Shown here: in pieces, positions 1 to 7,819 of the stretch
Position numbering within the stretch: the stretch's first letter is position 1
Layout: each line of letters opens with the position of its first letter
NCBI GenBank assembly: GCA_029259635.1
Contig: JAJDEU010000013.1
Location: 558,001 to 622,000 of the forward strand
DNA from: Planctomycetota bacterium
GTDB lineage: Bacteria; Planctomycetota; UBA1135; GCA-002686595
Length of the DNA: 64,000 bases
Reading direction: 5' to 3'
Position numbers and translations under genes: made by a program
Notes under the pieces: generated by a model
What the model saw: only the letters and a program-made list of their open reading frames with translations
The model's database searches: none
Told to the model about the DNA's origin: nothing

Positions 1-371
1 CGTAGCAGCACGGGCAGTTCGCTACGCGCGTCGAGGACCTCACTCGCCCAGGCTGCGATCTGGCGGGCCCTGATGATGAGGAAAGATGGGACGTAGGCGC
101 TAACCGGCACCGCTCGTTCCTCATCGCGGCGCTGGTCCTTCTCCTGAACCTCCTGAAACTCGAGCAGTCCCTGCCGGTTGGCTCCGAACGTCGTTTCCAG
201 CCGGAGGGCCATTTCAGACGAAAGTGCGGCATTGCCGTTTAGGAGGTTGGAAAGCGCCGGTCGTCCGACTCCGAGCTTCTTCGCGGCTTCGGTCACGGAC
301 ATGCCTCCGGGAAGGACCTCGGTCCGGATGAAGTCGCCCAGCGATGGATTCAGGGGTTTCTTGCTAGCCAT
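1..371 (-). CDS. HigA-type HTH protein, N-terminal part (runs off the window)
   Basis: Only the first 123 residues are in the window. They begin MASKKPLNPSLGDFIR and contain an XRE/HigA-type helix-turn-helix (about residues 8-75, with GMSVTEAAKKLGVGRPALSNLL as the DNA-contacting part, split here for reading). The frame stays open past residue 90 (AVPVSAYVPSFLII), so this is not a ~100-residue stand-alone antitoxin but the start of a longer protein with an HTH head. HigA proteins repress their own promoters, which fits the palindrome immediately upstream. A HigB toxin would normally lie upstream of the gene, but none is visible between it and the next gene. The start is the ATG seven bases after the -10 box, so the mRNA may be leaderless. 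The role of the C-terminal part cannot be judged here. Confidence 0.72.
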   Translation of the reverse strand, partial: MASKKPLNPSLGDFIRTEVLPGGMSVTEAAKKLGVGRPALSNLLNGNAALSSEMALRLETTFGANRQGLLEFQEVQEKDQRRDEERAVPVSAYVPSFLIIRARQIAAWASEVLDARSELPVLL

Positions 372-377
372 GCGAAA

Positions 378-406
378 AGTGTAGCGTGTCGCGCTACACA
401 ATGCAA
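378..406 (-). promoter_or_regulatory. Sigma-70-like promoter of the HigA-type gene
   Basis: Read on the minus strand: TTGCAT (401-406), a 17-base spacer and TACACT (378-383). The ATG lies six bases after the -10 box, so transcription would begin at or next to the start codon. Confidence 0.6.
379..399. promoter_or_regulatory. Palindromic operator GTGTAGCG-N5-CGCTACAC
   Basis: Perfect 8-base inverted repeat with a 5-base centre. It fills most of the spacer between the -35 and -10 boxes and overlaps the -10 box. This is the expected layout for autorepression by the HigA-type protein encoded directly downstream. The TGTAGCG...CGCTACA form resembles operators often seen upstream of higBA loci (general knowledge of the family). 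Confidence 0.7.
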
Positions 407-718
407 CCCGCCTTTTTGGCATCTAGAAGACCCTTTTTCTGCACCTGGTGCCGGTAAGGTCCGAAATTTTGACCGAGCTCCCCACAGAGGCCTGCATGCG
501 ATCAGGCTGACCTTTCGGACCCTGCAGCAAGAGACAATCCTTCCCAGCAAGCAACGACGATCGTCAAACGAGCTGACTTCGAATTCTTTCAGATGTATCG
601 ATTAGATCGACTGACGACTCGGGTAAGTCTTGAAGCAATCAACGTGGGTTGGTCGTGATGCGGCAGCCCCTGATTCAACTGATCTCGTCTACAGGTTGTT
701 GCCCGTTGCCAGTGAGTC
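407..718. other. Intergenic stretch inside the integrated element
   Basis: About 310 bases between the HigA-type promoter and the end of the next gene. I see no credible reading frame, in particular no HigB-like toxin, and no strong hairpin. Confidence 0.5.
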
Positions 719-1684
719 TCACTTCCGAAGGGAAGGAAACGACCAATTTGTACGGGTAATTACTAGGGGGCTCGAGATCGCCTTCATGGAGGAGGAAGCG
801 TGAAACCAAGGCTTGTCACGACAGGCCTCACGGATCGCTAGGGCAGAAGCTTCGACGAACGGTTCGTTGAACTGAAGAGCCGCGCGGCGGGAGATCAAGC
901 TACCGATTGCCAAATCATTGTCGTACCAGCACCTGCCCGAACTGGTGAGAGCGAATTGATCGAGCTTCTTTGCCCGTCCTCTTCCTCGTTCCTGCCGTCC
1001 AAGCATCAGCAGATCTGCTTCCTCGAACGACATCGTCGATGCCCAAAAATCGGGAATGTCGATCGACAGGATGTCGCTCGGGTAGAGCATCCCTCGAAGC
1101 GCATTCCCTACTGCTCGGGATCCGGACATTCGGCGCTCGATGCGTACACAGTGCTCTCCAATACGCAATTTCGACGGGCCTGCGTAAATCACAAGCTTGT
1201 CCACCGACCATCGTTTGCCGCTAGTGTAAAAGGCCCCGAAATCGTCCCCCATCCGAAACAACCAATGGCCTCTTGCCCATCGACGTCGTATTCGACGCGC
1301 CAGGTATTCGGATCGATGTTCGGCCTCGAGAGGATTCCCCGCTTCAACTTCGAGTGCGACGTGCAGTTCTTGAATTCGCCCACCATACCGATCAGCCAGA
1401 TGGTCCCCGATTCCAAGTGCGACCTCGCTTGGTTGGTGAATCAGAACTCTAGAGTGACTCGCTGGCTTCCTGCCTGAGCCAGAGGGCGCAATGAAGACAG
1501 ATCCTGATTCGGTGAGTAGCTCACCCTTCTCTCGTAAATGCCTCAGATTATCGCCGGATTCTCGGACGAGCCTCATCGCGAGAGTGTCGATGTACGTTCC
1601 GATCGTTGTCCACGGAAGCGAAGAAGTTAGGGAGTTCCGGTGTTCTGGTGCATCCATCAGTTTGATCCCCCCGTTGTCAAACAC
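719..1684 (-). CDS. Hypothetical protein of the integrated element, replication-initiator-like
   Basis: 321 residues; an in-frame ATG at 1657 is an alternative start. I do not recognise a named family with certainty. The pattern GTYIDTLAMRL near the N terminus, RVLIHQPS, RIQELHVALEVEAG, WSVDKLVIYAGPSKL and CVRIERRMSGSRAV resembles conserved proteins found beside integrases in mobile islands, with the flavour of a rolling-circle or phage replication initiator (acidic and aromatic motifs on alternating strands). It sits downstream of the integrase and one other gene in the same direction, so it is probably co-transcribed with them. Function is inferred from context only. Confidence 0.5.
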   Translation of the reverse strand: MFDNGGIKLMDAPEHRNSLTSSLPWTTIGTYIDTLAMRLVRESGDNLRHLREKGELLTESGSVFIAPSGSGRKPASHSRVLIHQPSEVALGIGDHLADRYGGRIQELHVALEVEAGNPLEAEHRSEYLARRIRRRWARGHWLFRMGDDFGAFYTSGKRWSVDKLVIYAGPSKLRIGEHCVRIERRMSGSRAVGNALRGMLYPSDILSIDIPDFWASTMSFEEADLLMLGRQERGRGRAKKLDQFALTSSGRCWYDNDLAIGSLISRRAALQFNEPFVEASALAIREACRDKPWFHASSSMKAISSPLVITRTNWSFPSLRK

Positions 1685-1786
1685 GAGCGCACTCCAAAGG
1701 AAGTTTGACGACTTCCCCGCGCTTCTCTACGGATACGCTCAGAACTTTCCCGCCGAAACGAGTCGATTTCGGTGGATGCCAATGGG

Positions 1787-2401
1787 CTACTCTCCTTCAA
1801 ACCAAGGTCCAATCCATGGAGCATCTTCAGGATTTTCGAGGATGGGTTTTTCTTTGAACCAGACTCCACGCCCCCTATCCGAGGCGAGCCAATCTCCGAG
1901 CAACTGCTTCAATCCGGGAGTATTCGGTTCATTAGCGCTGCGAGACGTTCCACTCCAACACCGGCGATCGAAACTCAACTGGATCCATGAAAAGCCTCCA
2001 CGACGATCTAGAACCTCTGGGCGAGGCTCTCCGGCCCCAGGGAGGCAAAGATCAGCTACCGATTGCTTTCCTCGCCTAGAGTGCAACCTGAGCAAAAATA
2101 AAGTTTGCGATGGATTAAGGTGGGTAGCGGGAAAGTTACCTGCAATCCAACTACTCGAACCGTCCTTAGAAATTTGTAAAGCCGGAGCACTCGATCTTCG
2201 CGACGCACGAAGGATCTCCAAATCATCACCTGATAGGTGAACGGTTTCGACGACAGCTAGTTGCTGCGCGACTATGAATGCGAGCTGGCGCAAGCCCTCC
2301 TCAAGCGGGAAATCATTGTCTTCCAACCGATCAAGCAACGCACATTGCTGGCGACGATGCTGATTCCAAATTTCAATATTAGTTGTATCCATGTCATCCA
2401 A
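1787..2401 (-). CDS. Hypothetical protein following the integrase
   Basis: 204 residues, starting within the last codons of the integrase gene (8-base overlap) and therefore likely translated from the same message. No recognised domain. The N-terminal third is acidic and helical (EIWNQHRRQQCALLDRLED); the C terminus contains a Trp-rich tail. A further short frame at 1657-1869 (70 residues, rich in Ser, Arg and Glu) overlaps its 3' end and reaches the next gene. It could be a small gene or chance; I did not call it separately. The position directly behind an integrase is where excisionases or regulators often occur, but no helix-turn-helix is evident. Confidence 0.45.
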   Translation of the reverse strand: MDDMDTTNIEIWNQHRRQQCALLDRLEDNDFPLEEGLRQLAFIVAQQLAVVETVHLSGDDLEILRASRRSSAPALQISKDGSSSWIAGNFPATHLNPSQTLFLLRLHSRRGKQSVADLCLPGAGEPRPEVLDRRGGFSWIQLSFDRRCWSGTSRSANEPNTPGLKQLLGDWLASDRGRGVWFKEKPILENPEDAPWIGPWFEGE

Positions 2402-3788
2402 CCTCCGAAGCGATCCGCCTCGCCAGATCGTGGTTGATCTCAGCGTAGATTTGAGTTGTGTTGAGATCAGCTTGCCCGAGTACCGAACCTGCTCCCTCTA
2501 GTCCGTACGCCTTCCGGATCTCTGTGGCAGCCGCGTGTCGAAGTTGATGTGGCGTCCATCGTGGAATTCCAGCCTTGTCACAGGCTCGGCCGATAGCTCT
2601 ACGGAAGGAGGCCGTTGAATAGGAATCACCCGGCATTTTCCTGGGGTTGGATTTTCTGTTCGATCCTGGTTGGTTCCCCTGATTGATCGGAGTTGCCCGC
2701 TTCGCCGAAAGGGCCTGCAGGCGTTCTTGTTCTGCCTCCCTCGGTGAGAAACACGGTGCGAGTGCTGAGCGGAGTAGGAACGGCTCCACGATCGCTCTGG
2801 CCTTCGGCCCCATGAATACCAAGCGATCGTGCCCTAGGTGCTGAGTCTTGTGACTCGGTGGGCGGTACACCCACACTTCGCCTGAACGGTCAAGGTCTGC
2901 CGGAGTCATCTGAACCATCTCTCCCGATCGCATTCCTGTTGCTCGCTGGAGCTGAACCATTGATGAGACTTGTCGAGAAACGAAGGGCAAGATGGCTGCA
3001 ACGTGTTCGTCTAGAACGGGTCCCACTTTCTTGCCTTCACGAACCGCCCCACGCCCTTTCCTCAATCCTTCGACGGCCTCTAGCGCTGTGAGTACAGAGG
3101 GGGGGACCAATTCCCGCGAAACTCCCCACTTGATACAGCGCCGGACTCGCCAAACGTAACTGTTCACCATTGAACGGCACCATCGGCCGCTCTCTGCCAT
3201 CGCGCCCTGAACCTCCAGCAAACGGAGAGGGCCAAATTCTTCGACCGCGACTGATCCATGGCTCTCCACCAAGAAATCCAGGGCCAGCTTGTAGTGCATA
3301 GCCTCGGTTCCCCTGCTGCCCCGATCTAAGTTCACGTACTTCGTGAAGCGGCAGACGAGCTGCTCCACTGTAAGCGGGCCATCTTTCTTACCGACTGCGC
3401 CACCTAGTACCCGAGACTCGCGCAGTGCCGCCCCCGCTCGTTCAAGCGATAGCGGGTGAAGAGTGACCCCGTCATCCAAATAGTATTGGCCGACGTACCG
3501 CCTGGCCTTTGATCCATCCGGGCCCGGCAAGAGGACGTAGGCCTGCCCGGTCATCTTGTGTCGCCTCATCCAGTCGCCCTCCACGGAGGTGCGGACGGGC
3601 GAAGGTCGCGTGGATCGCCGTGATACTTCCGTGCTCATCCCTAACCCTACGGATCGGCCGTTTTTGCCTAACGCTCTGATCCCACATTTCTTGCGAGCCA
3701 TCGCAGCCTCCGGGGTAGTAGCTACCCCAATTTCATTGGGCTGCGGCAATCTCCGGGCGACAGGTACGCGGTCGTAACTATCGCTCAC
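2394..3788 (-). CDS. Tyrosine recombinase / integrase
   Basis: 464 residues if started at 3788; in-frame Met codons at 3701, 3638 and 3569 are alternatives, and the conserved part begins near residue 79 (GQAYVLLPGPDG). Catalytic residues of the phage-integrase family are visible: R287 in ATGMRSGE, K314 in the beta-hairpin (SHKT), H414 and R417 in HQLRHAAAT, and the nucleophile Y448 in TTQIYAE. The usual second His position is Gln (LGQAD). The gene starts 16 bases from the 3' end of a tRNA-Pro gene and reads away from it, the classic arrangement of an integrase next to its attachment site. It should catalyse integration and excision of the element to the left. Confidence 0.9.
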   Translation of the reverse strand: MSDSYDRVPVARRLPQPNEIGVATTPEAAMARKKCGIRALGKNGRSVGLGMSTEVSRRSTRPSPVRTSVEGDWMRRHKMTGQAYVLLPGPDGSKARRYVGQYYLDDGVTLHPLSLERAGAALRESRVLGGAVGKKDGPLTVEQLVCRFTKYVNLDRGSRGTEAMHYKLALDFLVESHGSVAVEEFGPLRLLEVQGAMAESGRWCRSMVNSYVWRVRRCIKWGVSRELVPPSVLTALEAVEGLRKGRGAVREGKKVGPVLDEHVAAILPFVSRQVSSMVQLQRATGMRSGEMVQMTPADLDRSGEVWVYRPPSHKTQHLGHDRLVFMGPKARAIVEPFLLRSALAPCFSPREAEQERLQALSAKRATPINQGNQPGSNRKSNPRKMPGDSYSTASFRRAIGRACDKAGIPRWTPHQLRHAAATEIRKAYGLEGAGSVLGQADLNTTQIYAEINHDLARRIASEVG

Positions 3789-3803
3789 TCAGAGAGCTAG
3801 AAA

Positions 3804-3881
<78 letters not shown>

Positions 3882-4005
3882 ACACGAGCGGAGAGGTTAT
3901 AGGCGGCTGGGTAGACAGCGTCAATCGCGGGGGGCTCGAAGCGGGAAAATGAACGCGAGATAAGTCGGGCTTGTCGAACTCCCGATCTCCGCGAAGAATG
4001 GGCTC

Positions 4006-4335
4006 ATGGCGCGACCGGCACGGAGTCTGTGGGTATCGAGGTGGAGGTCTCGGCGGAGGCACCGGACTTGGATTCTGTCGATTACGCTGGCCTCGCTCGG
4101 GTGGGGCTGCTGGTGGATGGCCCTGTTTGTCGCCAAGTTCACTTCCTTCCAGCCCAACCTCGAGTTCGTCGAGATCGCGGCCGGGATCTTTGGCGTGCCG
4201 GGTCTACTGGCGGCGATGTGGGCCGTTCGAGCTCAAAAAGCCTGGCTGCTCCTGACCTGCATTCCGTTCTTCGCGAACCTGGGCCTCTTGCTCCTGCCCT
4301 GGGTGCTTCCCGAGCATCTGTTCGGCGGTCGCTAA
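4006..4335 (+). CDS. Small predicted membrane protein
   Basis: 109 residues: a basic N terminus (MARPARSLWVSRWRSRRR) followed by three hydrophobic segments (about residues 22-44, 57-72 and 78-100). No recognised domain. It converges with the membrane-protein gene at 4389-4796 and starts about 125 bases beyond the tRNA. No clear ribosome binding site is present. The pattern of hydrophobic segments with charged loops supports a real gene, but a chance frame is possible. Confidence 0.5.
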   Translation: MARPARSLWVSRWRSRRRHRTWILSITLASLGWGCWWMALFVAKFTSFQPNLEFVEIAAGIFGVPGLLAAMWAVRAQKAWLLLTCIPFFANLGLLLLPWVLPEHLFGGR

Positions 4336-4388
4336 TCGAGCGCGAGCCTTCGGCGCTCGGCAGCCCGATGCTCGCGGAACGCCGCCGG

Positions 4389-4796
4389 CTACAAGCGCTC
4401 GGAGACCATCACCATCCAGGTCCCCGTGACGGCGGTCACGACGGTCAGCGCCAAGATCAAGAAGGCGATGCGGCGGTGCAAATTCTTTCGAACGGGATTG
4501 CGAATCGTCGCGATGCCCGAAAGGACCGGCAGGAGATAAGCGGCGGTCGTCGTCTTCGCGAAGAACAGGTGAACGGGATAGATCATCCCCGCAGTTTCGA
4601 GGTCGTAGAGTTCACCGAGTCGTTCCGCGAAGTAGATCGTGATGCCGAGCGAGAGGACGGCGAAGACGACGAGCGTCAAGTGAATCGGTCGCTTGGCGCG
4701 AAATCCCGTGAAGACAACCCCGCCCAAGAAGGCGAGCGTAATCACGAGGAACAGAAGGAACCCAAGCGTTGGCTCGAGCTGAAACAGGCTGGTCAT
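4389..4796 (-). CDS. Four-helix membrane protein of unknown function
   Basis: 135 residues with four hydrophobic helices (about residues 8-30, 39-58, 70-95 and 108-131). Histidines sit near helix ends (IHLTLVV, YPVHLFF, LHRRIAF), reminiscent of DUF420-like small membrane proteins, but the similarity is by eye. Its start codon overlaps the stop of gpsA (ATGA), so it is the third gene of a plsY-gpsA operon and probably translationally coupled. Confidence 0.65.
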   Translation of the reverse strand: MTSLFQLEPTLGFLLFLVITLAFLGGVVFTGFRAKRPIHLTLVVFAVLSLGITIYFAERLGELYDLETAGMIYPVHLFFAKTTTAAYLLPVLSGIATIRNPVRKNLHRRIAFLILALTVVTAVTGTWMVMVSERL

Positions 4797-5821
4797 TGAG
4801 AGGCTCCGAGGAGCCCCTCCATTTCACGCGCCGGTGCGCGGGTCATCAAATCAACCACGCCGTCATAGGGGCTCTTGCCCTCGAACAGAATCGCGTGCAC
4901 CTGCTCGGCGATGGGCATGGACACATCGCGCGTCTCCGACTCCGGACCGAAGAGCGCTTTGGCGGTATTCACGCCTTCCGCGACCATCTTCATGTCCGCC
5001 AGAACCTCTTGGAGGGTTTCGCCACGGCCGATGCGCTCCCCCACCAACCGGTTGCGCGAGTGCGCGGAACAACAGGTCGTGACGAGATCGCCAAAACCGG
5101 CCAGGCCGAAGAAGGTCTCGGCCTTCGCGCCGAGCCGCGTTCCAAAGCGCGCCATCTCCACCATTCCGCGGGTGAGCAGCGCCGCCTTCGCATTGTCACC
5201 GAGCTCCAACCCGTCCGAGATCCCCGCGGCAATCGCGATCACGTTCTTCAGCGCTCCGCCCAGCTCCGCGCCAACCGGATCGTGGCTGGCGTAGACGCGC
5301 AGGTAGTCGCAGGTGAACGCATTCTGCACGGCGGTGGCGAGCTCCGGATCGGTGCTCGCAGCGACGATCGACGCCGGCTTCTTGCGCGCGACCTCCTCAG
5401 CGTGCGTCGGACCGGTCAACGCGCAGATCGGCCGATCGCCGAGCTCGTCGATAATGATCTCCGTCGGGCGACAAAAGGTCTCGATCTCCAGCCCCTTCGT
5501 CGCCGACACGATCGGCACCGTTCCCGGCAACGCGTCTTCAAAGCGCCGAATCACGGTCCTCAAAAACTTCGTCGGGACCACGCTCACGACCAAATCGACA
5601 TTCTCTGCTGTCGAGAAAACGTCCGCACTGATCTTTAGGTTTTCCGGCAGAGGAATGCCCGGCAGAAAGAGCTTGTTCTCGTGTAGCTCGCGCATCCGCT
5701 CGGCTTGCTCGGGAAAAGCGCACCACAGAGTCGTGTCCAAGTTGCGCCCCGCTAGGACCAGAGCGAGTGCCGTCCCCCAGCCTCCATCCCCGATCACAGC
5801 GACTTTCTTAATTTCATTCAT
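4793..5821 (-). CDS. gpsA: Glycerol-3-phosphate dehydrogenase [NAD(P)+]
   Basis: 342 residues, the usual length. Converts dihydroxyacetone phosphate to sn-glycerol-3-phosphate for phospholipid synthesis in the cytoplasm. Visible motifs are the N-terminal nucleotide-binding loop VAVIGDGGWGTALA, the GPTHAEEVA segment, the substrate-domain signature ELGGALKNVIAIAAG with its catalytic Lys, and GLAGFGDLVTTC followed by SRNRLVGERIG. The start is the ATG at 5821, which overlaps the plsY stop (ATGA). A longer open frame upstream merely runs antisense-out-of-frame through plsY. Pairing with plsY, which consumes its product, supports the call. Confidence 0.95.
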   Translation of the reverse strand: MNEIKKVAVIGDGGWGTALALVLAGRNLDTTLWCAFPEQAERMRELHENKLFLPGIPLPENLKISADVFSTAENVDLVVSVVPTKFLRTVIRRFEDALPGTVPIVSATKGLEIETFCRPTEIIIDELGDRPICALTGPTHAEEVARKKPASIVAASTDPELATAVQNAFTCDYLRVYASHDPVGAELGGALKNVIAIAAGISDGLELGDNAKAALLTRGMVEMARFGTRLGAKAETFFGLAGFGDLVTTCCSAHSRNRLVGERIGRGETLQEVLADMKMVAEGVNTAKALFGPESETRDVSMPIAEQVHAILFEGKSPYDGVVDLMTRAPAREMEGLLGASQ

Positions 5822-6513
5822 GAACGAAGCTCCTCCTCTATTCGCGGTTCGGACTCTTCTGAAACCGAACTCTTCTTTCCGATGCGCGACTCCGTGCCGT
5901 TCAGCATCCGCCCGATGTTGGCGCGGTGCCGCCACAGGATCAAGACCGCAAGAGCGCCGGTCGCAATAGCGAGCTCCGAGCCATAGTCGTGATCCGGTGC
6001 CCGCCAGCTCGCCAGAATCGGCCAGCTGATCCCCATCACCATCGAGGCCAGACCCACGAAGCGCGTCGTAATCAAGACGAGCACCCACAAGAGTCCACTG
6101 ATCAAAAAGATCATCGGGTCGATCGCGACGATTCCGCCGCAGCCCGTCGCCACGGCCTTGCCCCCGCGAAACCCGAGGTAGAGCGGCCAGACGTGACCGG
6201 CCACCGCGGCTGCACCGCAGGACACGCGGAGAATTGGCAAGAGCTCGGGATCGCTGCTCAGCCAGTCGGCAAACAAGAGCACCGGAAGGTAGCCCTTGCC
6301 GAAGTCGAGTAGAAAACACACGACGCCGAGCGGTTTGCCGAGCACGCGCATGGCGTTGGTCGCTCCGATATTGCCGCTGCCCTCGTTGCGCAAATCTTTG
6401 CGATGCAATACGCGAACGAAGATCCATCCGAAGGGGACGGATCCGAGTAGGTAAGCGGGCAGGAGGGCAAGCCACTCCATTCCGCCGGTGAGTTCGAGCG
6501 TTGCGAGGACCAT
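5818..6513 (-). CDS. plsY: Glycerol-3-phosphate acyltransferase PlsY
   Basis: 231 residues (222 if the in-frame ATG at 6480 is used, which matches the usual start just before LLPAYLLGSVPFG). An integral membrane enzyme that acylates glycerol-3-phosphate at position 1 from acyl-phosphate. The three family motifs are present: GSGNIGATNAMRVLGK, the FRGGKAVATG phosphate-binding loop, and the C-terminal WRHRANIGRMLNGTE. A charged tail of about 20 residues follows. It is the first gene of an operon with gpsA, which supplies its substrate. Confidence 0.95.
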   Translation of the reverse strand: MVLATLELTGGMEWLALLPAYLLGSVPFGWIFVRVLHRKDLRNEGSGNIGATNAMRVLGKPLGVVCFLLDFGKGYLPVLLFADWLSSDPELLPILRVSCGAAAVAGHVWPLYLGFRGGKAVATGCGGIVAIDPMIFLISGLLWVLVLITTRFVGLASMVMGISWPILASWRAPDHDYGSELAIATGALAVLILWRHRANIGRMLNGTESRIGKKSSVSEESEPRIEEELRS

Positions 6514-6607
6514 CGGCAGCGCATCGAGAGTAGCAAGCGAGCGGCTCCGTCCGGAACGTCGAACGTGTTATTCGGCAAAAGCTCGAGCGAGAGTCCCCTT
6601 CGTTGAC

Positions 6608-7318
6608 TCAGGCCGCGCGACGCAGCTCCGCTGGCGCGCCGTTACTCTTCGACTGCATCTTCGAGTTAATCGCCAGGTAGAGCGCCCAGTACTCATCCAA
6701 GTCGTGCAGCACCAATCGCGAGCCATCCGTCTTCGTCAGAGCGATGCGCGTGTGGAAAGGCGTCATGAGTCCAACGGCCGGAACGAGAAAGTAGCTCAGC
6801 ACCATCAGGGGTCCGATCAAGACGCACAGGCCAATCTTGCCGCACATGAGGATCCGCGCGAACCGCGCCAAGCCACTGCGCCCGATTGCGAACGCGCCGA
6901 ACCTCTCCGACGTGTCGGTGGGCAGTCCCGTATAGAGCGTGATGGCTTCGATTTGGTCGTAAGCGAGCTGCTCACCGCTCTCGAATCGCAAGGCGAACTT
7001 CTCGACTTCAATCCCGCCTTGGTAGCGGCGCCAGAGCTGAAGCGCGAAGACGTACGGGCCCAAGATCAAACAGCCCATCGCAATCGCCCACTGCCCCGCC
7101 GTGATCGGGCCAGCCAAATTGAGCTGGATCACGGCGATCGGCGTCAAGATCGTCGCGAGAACCGCCGTGCGCCAAAAAGTAACGCCCTGGCGAAACTCAC
7201 CGCCGGACTCAGGCACTCGATGCGTCGCCGTTCCGCTGTTGGAATTCCAACCGCAGTACATACACGACGTTCGCTCGTCGGGGATTCCCCGCGAGCAGCC
7301 TCCACAGTTTTGTCTCAT
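6608..7318 (-). CDS. Membrane protein with N-terminal zinc ribbon
   Basis: 236 residues from the ATG at 7318; a longer frame upstream is less likely because the Cys-rich head starts right here. CGGC (residues 5-8) and CMYCG (about 19-23) form a four-Cys rubredoxin/zinc-ribbon-like knuckle. Hydrophobic segments follow at about residues 50-70, 75-95 and 150-185, with a PH-like soluble stretch between (VEKFALRFESGEQLAYDQIEAITLY). No named family is recognised. It is transcribed divergently from the ferredoxin gene. Confidence 0.65.
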   Translation of the reverse strand: MRQNCGGCSRGIPDERTSCMYCGWNSNSGTATHRVPESGGEFRQGVTFWRTAVLATILTPIAVIQLNLAGPITAGQWAIAMGCLILGPYVFALQLWRRYQGGIEVEKFALRFESGEQLAYDQIEAITLYTGLPTDTSERFGAFAIGRSGLARFARILMCGKIGLCVLIGPLMVLSYFLVPAVGLMTPFHTRIALTKTDGSRLVLHDLDEYWALYLAINSKMQSKSNGAPAELRRAA

Positions 7319-7543
7319 ACGATGGTCTCGAAGAGACTCCCATCGGCGCCGTCGAATCGCGCTCTTGAGGCCACCCCATCGGTTCCAAGCGAGCTTCTCC
7401 AGACTCGGATCTACGCGAACCCGTTGGGCTTTGAGCACCGCTCTTGAGTGTAGAATGACTGCCCCGCTCGACCGACCGTCGGGGAGCCTTGCCTCCCACC
7501 CGAGAATTTTTTTCTACGACTCCCCTCCGAATCCGCCCTCTCC

Positions 7544-7807
7544 ATGACCTACGTCATCGCCGAACCCTGCAAGAACACAAAGGACGCTGCCTGCGTCGCG
7601 GTCTGCCCGGTCGACTGCATCCACCCCACGAAAGAGGAAGCGGAGTTCGAACCGGAGACGATGCTCTACATCAATCCGGAGGAGTGCATCGACTGCGATT
7701 CGTGCGTGCCGGAATGCCCGGTCGACGCGATCTTCGACGAAGCCGACTTGCCGGCGAAGTGGGCGGAGTACAAAGAGATCAACGCGAAGTGGTACGAGAA
7801 TAGGTAG
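7544..7807 (+). CDS. Ferredoxin with two Fe-S cluster sites (7Fe or 8Fe type)
   Basis: 87 residues. The second cluster site is canonical (CIDCDSCVPECP). The first reads C-x7-C-x3-CPVDC, lacking the central Cys of a CxxCxxC motif as in seven-iron ferredoxins, where one cluster is [3Fe-4S]. Such proteins are small cytoplasmic electron carriers. The opening MTYVIAEPC is typical of the family. The C-terminal extension (LPAKWAEYKEINAKWYENR) is also typical. It is transcribed alone, convergent with the FecR-type gene. A TAGAAT box about 80 bases upstream could be a -10 element, but I see no good partner. Confidence 0.92.
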   Translation: MTYVIAEPCKNTKDAACVAVCPVDCIHPTKEEAEFEPETMLYINPEECIDCDSCVPECPVDAIFDEADLPAKWAEYKEINAKWYENR

Positions 7808-7819
7808 CTCCGTGCGCGG

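Noticed and set aside
400-718. A HigB toxin partner for the HigA-type gene
   Set aside because: No frame on either strand has a RelE/HigB-like pattern.
4793-6475. A 560-codon frame covering gpsA plus an N-terminal extension
   Set aside because: The extension is low-complexity Arg-rich and runs through plsY in another frame; gpsA has its own ATG at 5821 in an ATGA overlap.
7320-7543. A promoter for the ferredoxin gene at TAGAAT
   Set aside because: No -35 box at acceptable spacing; mentioned in the gene entry only.
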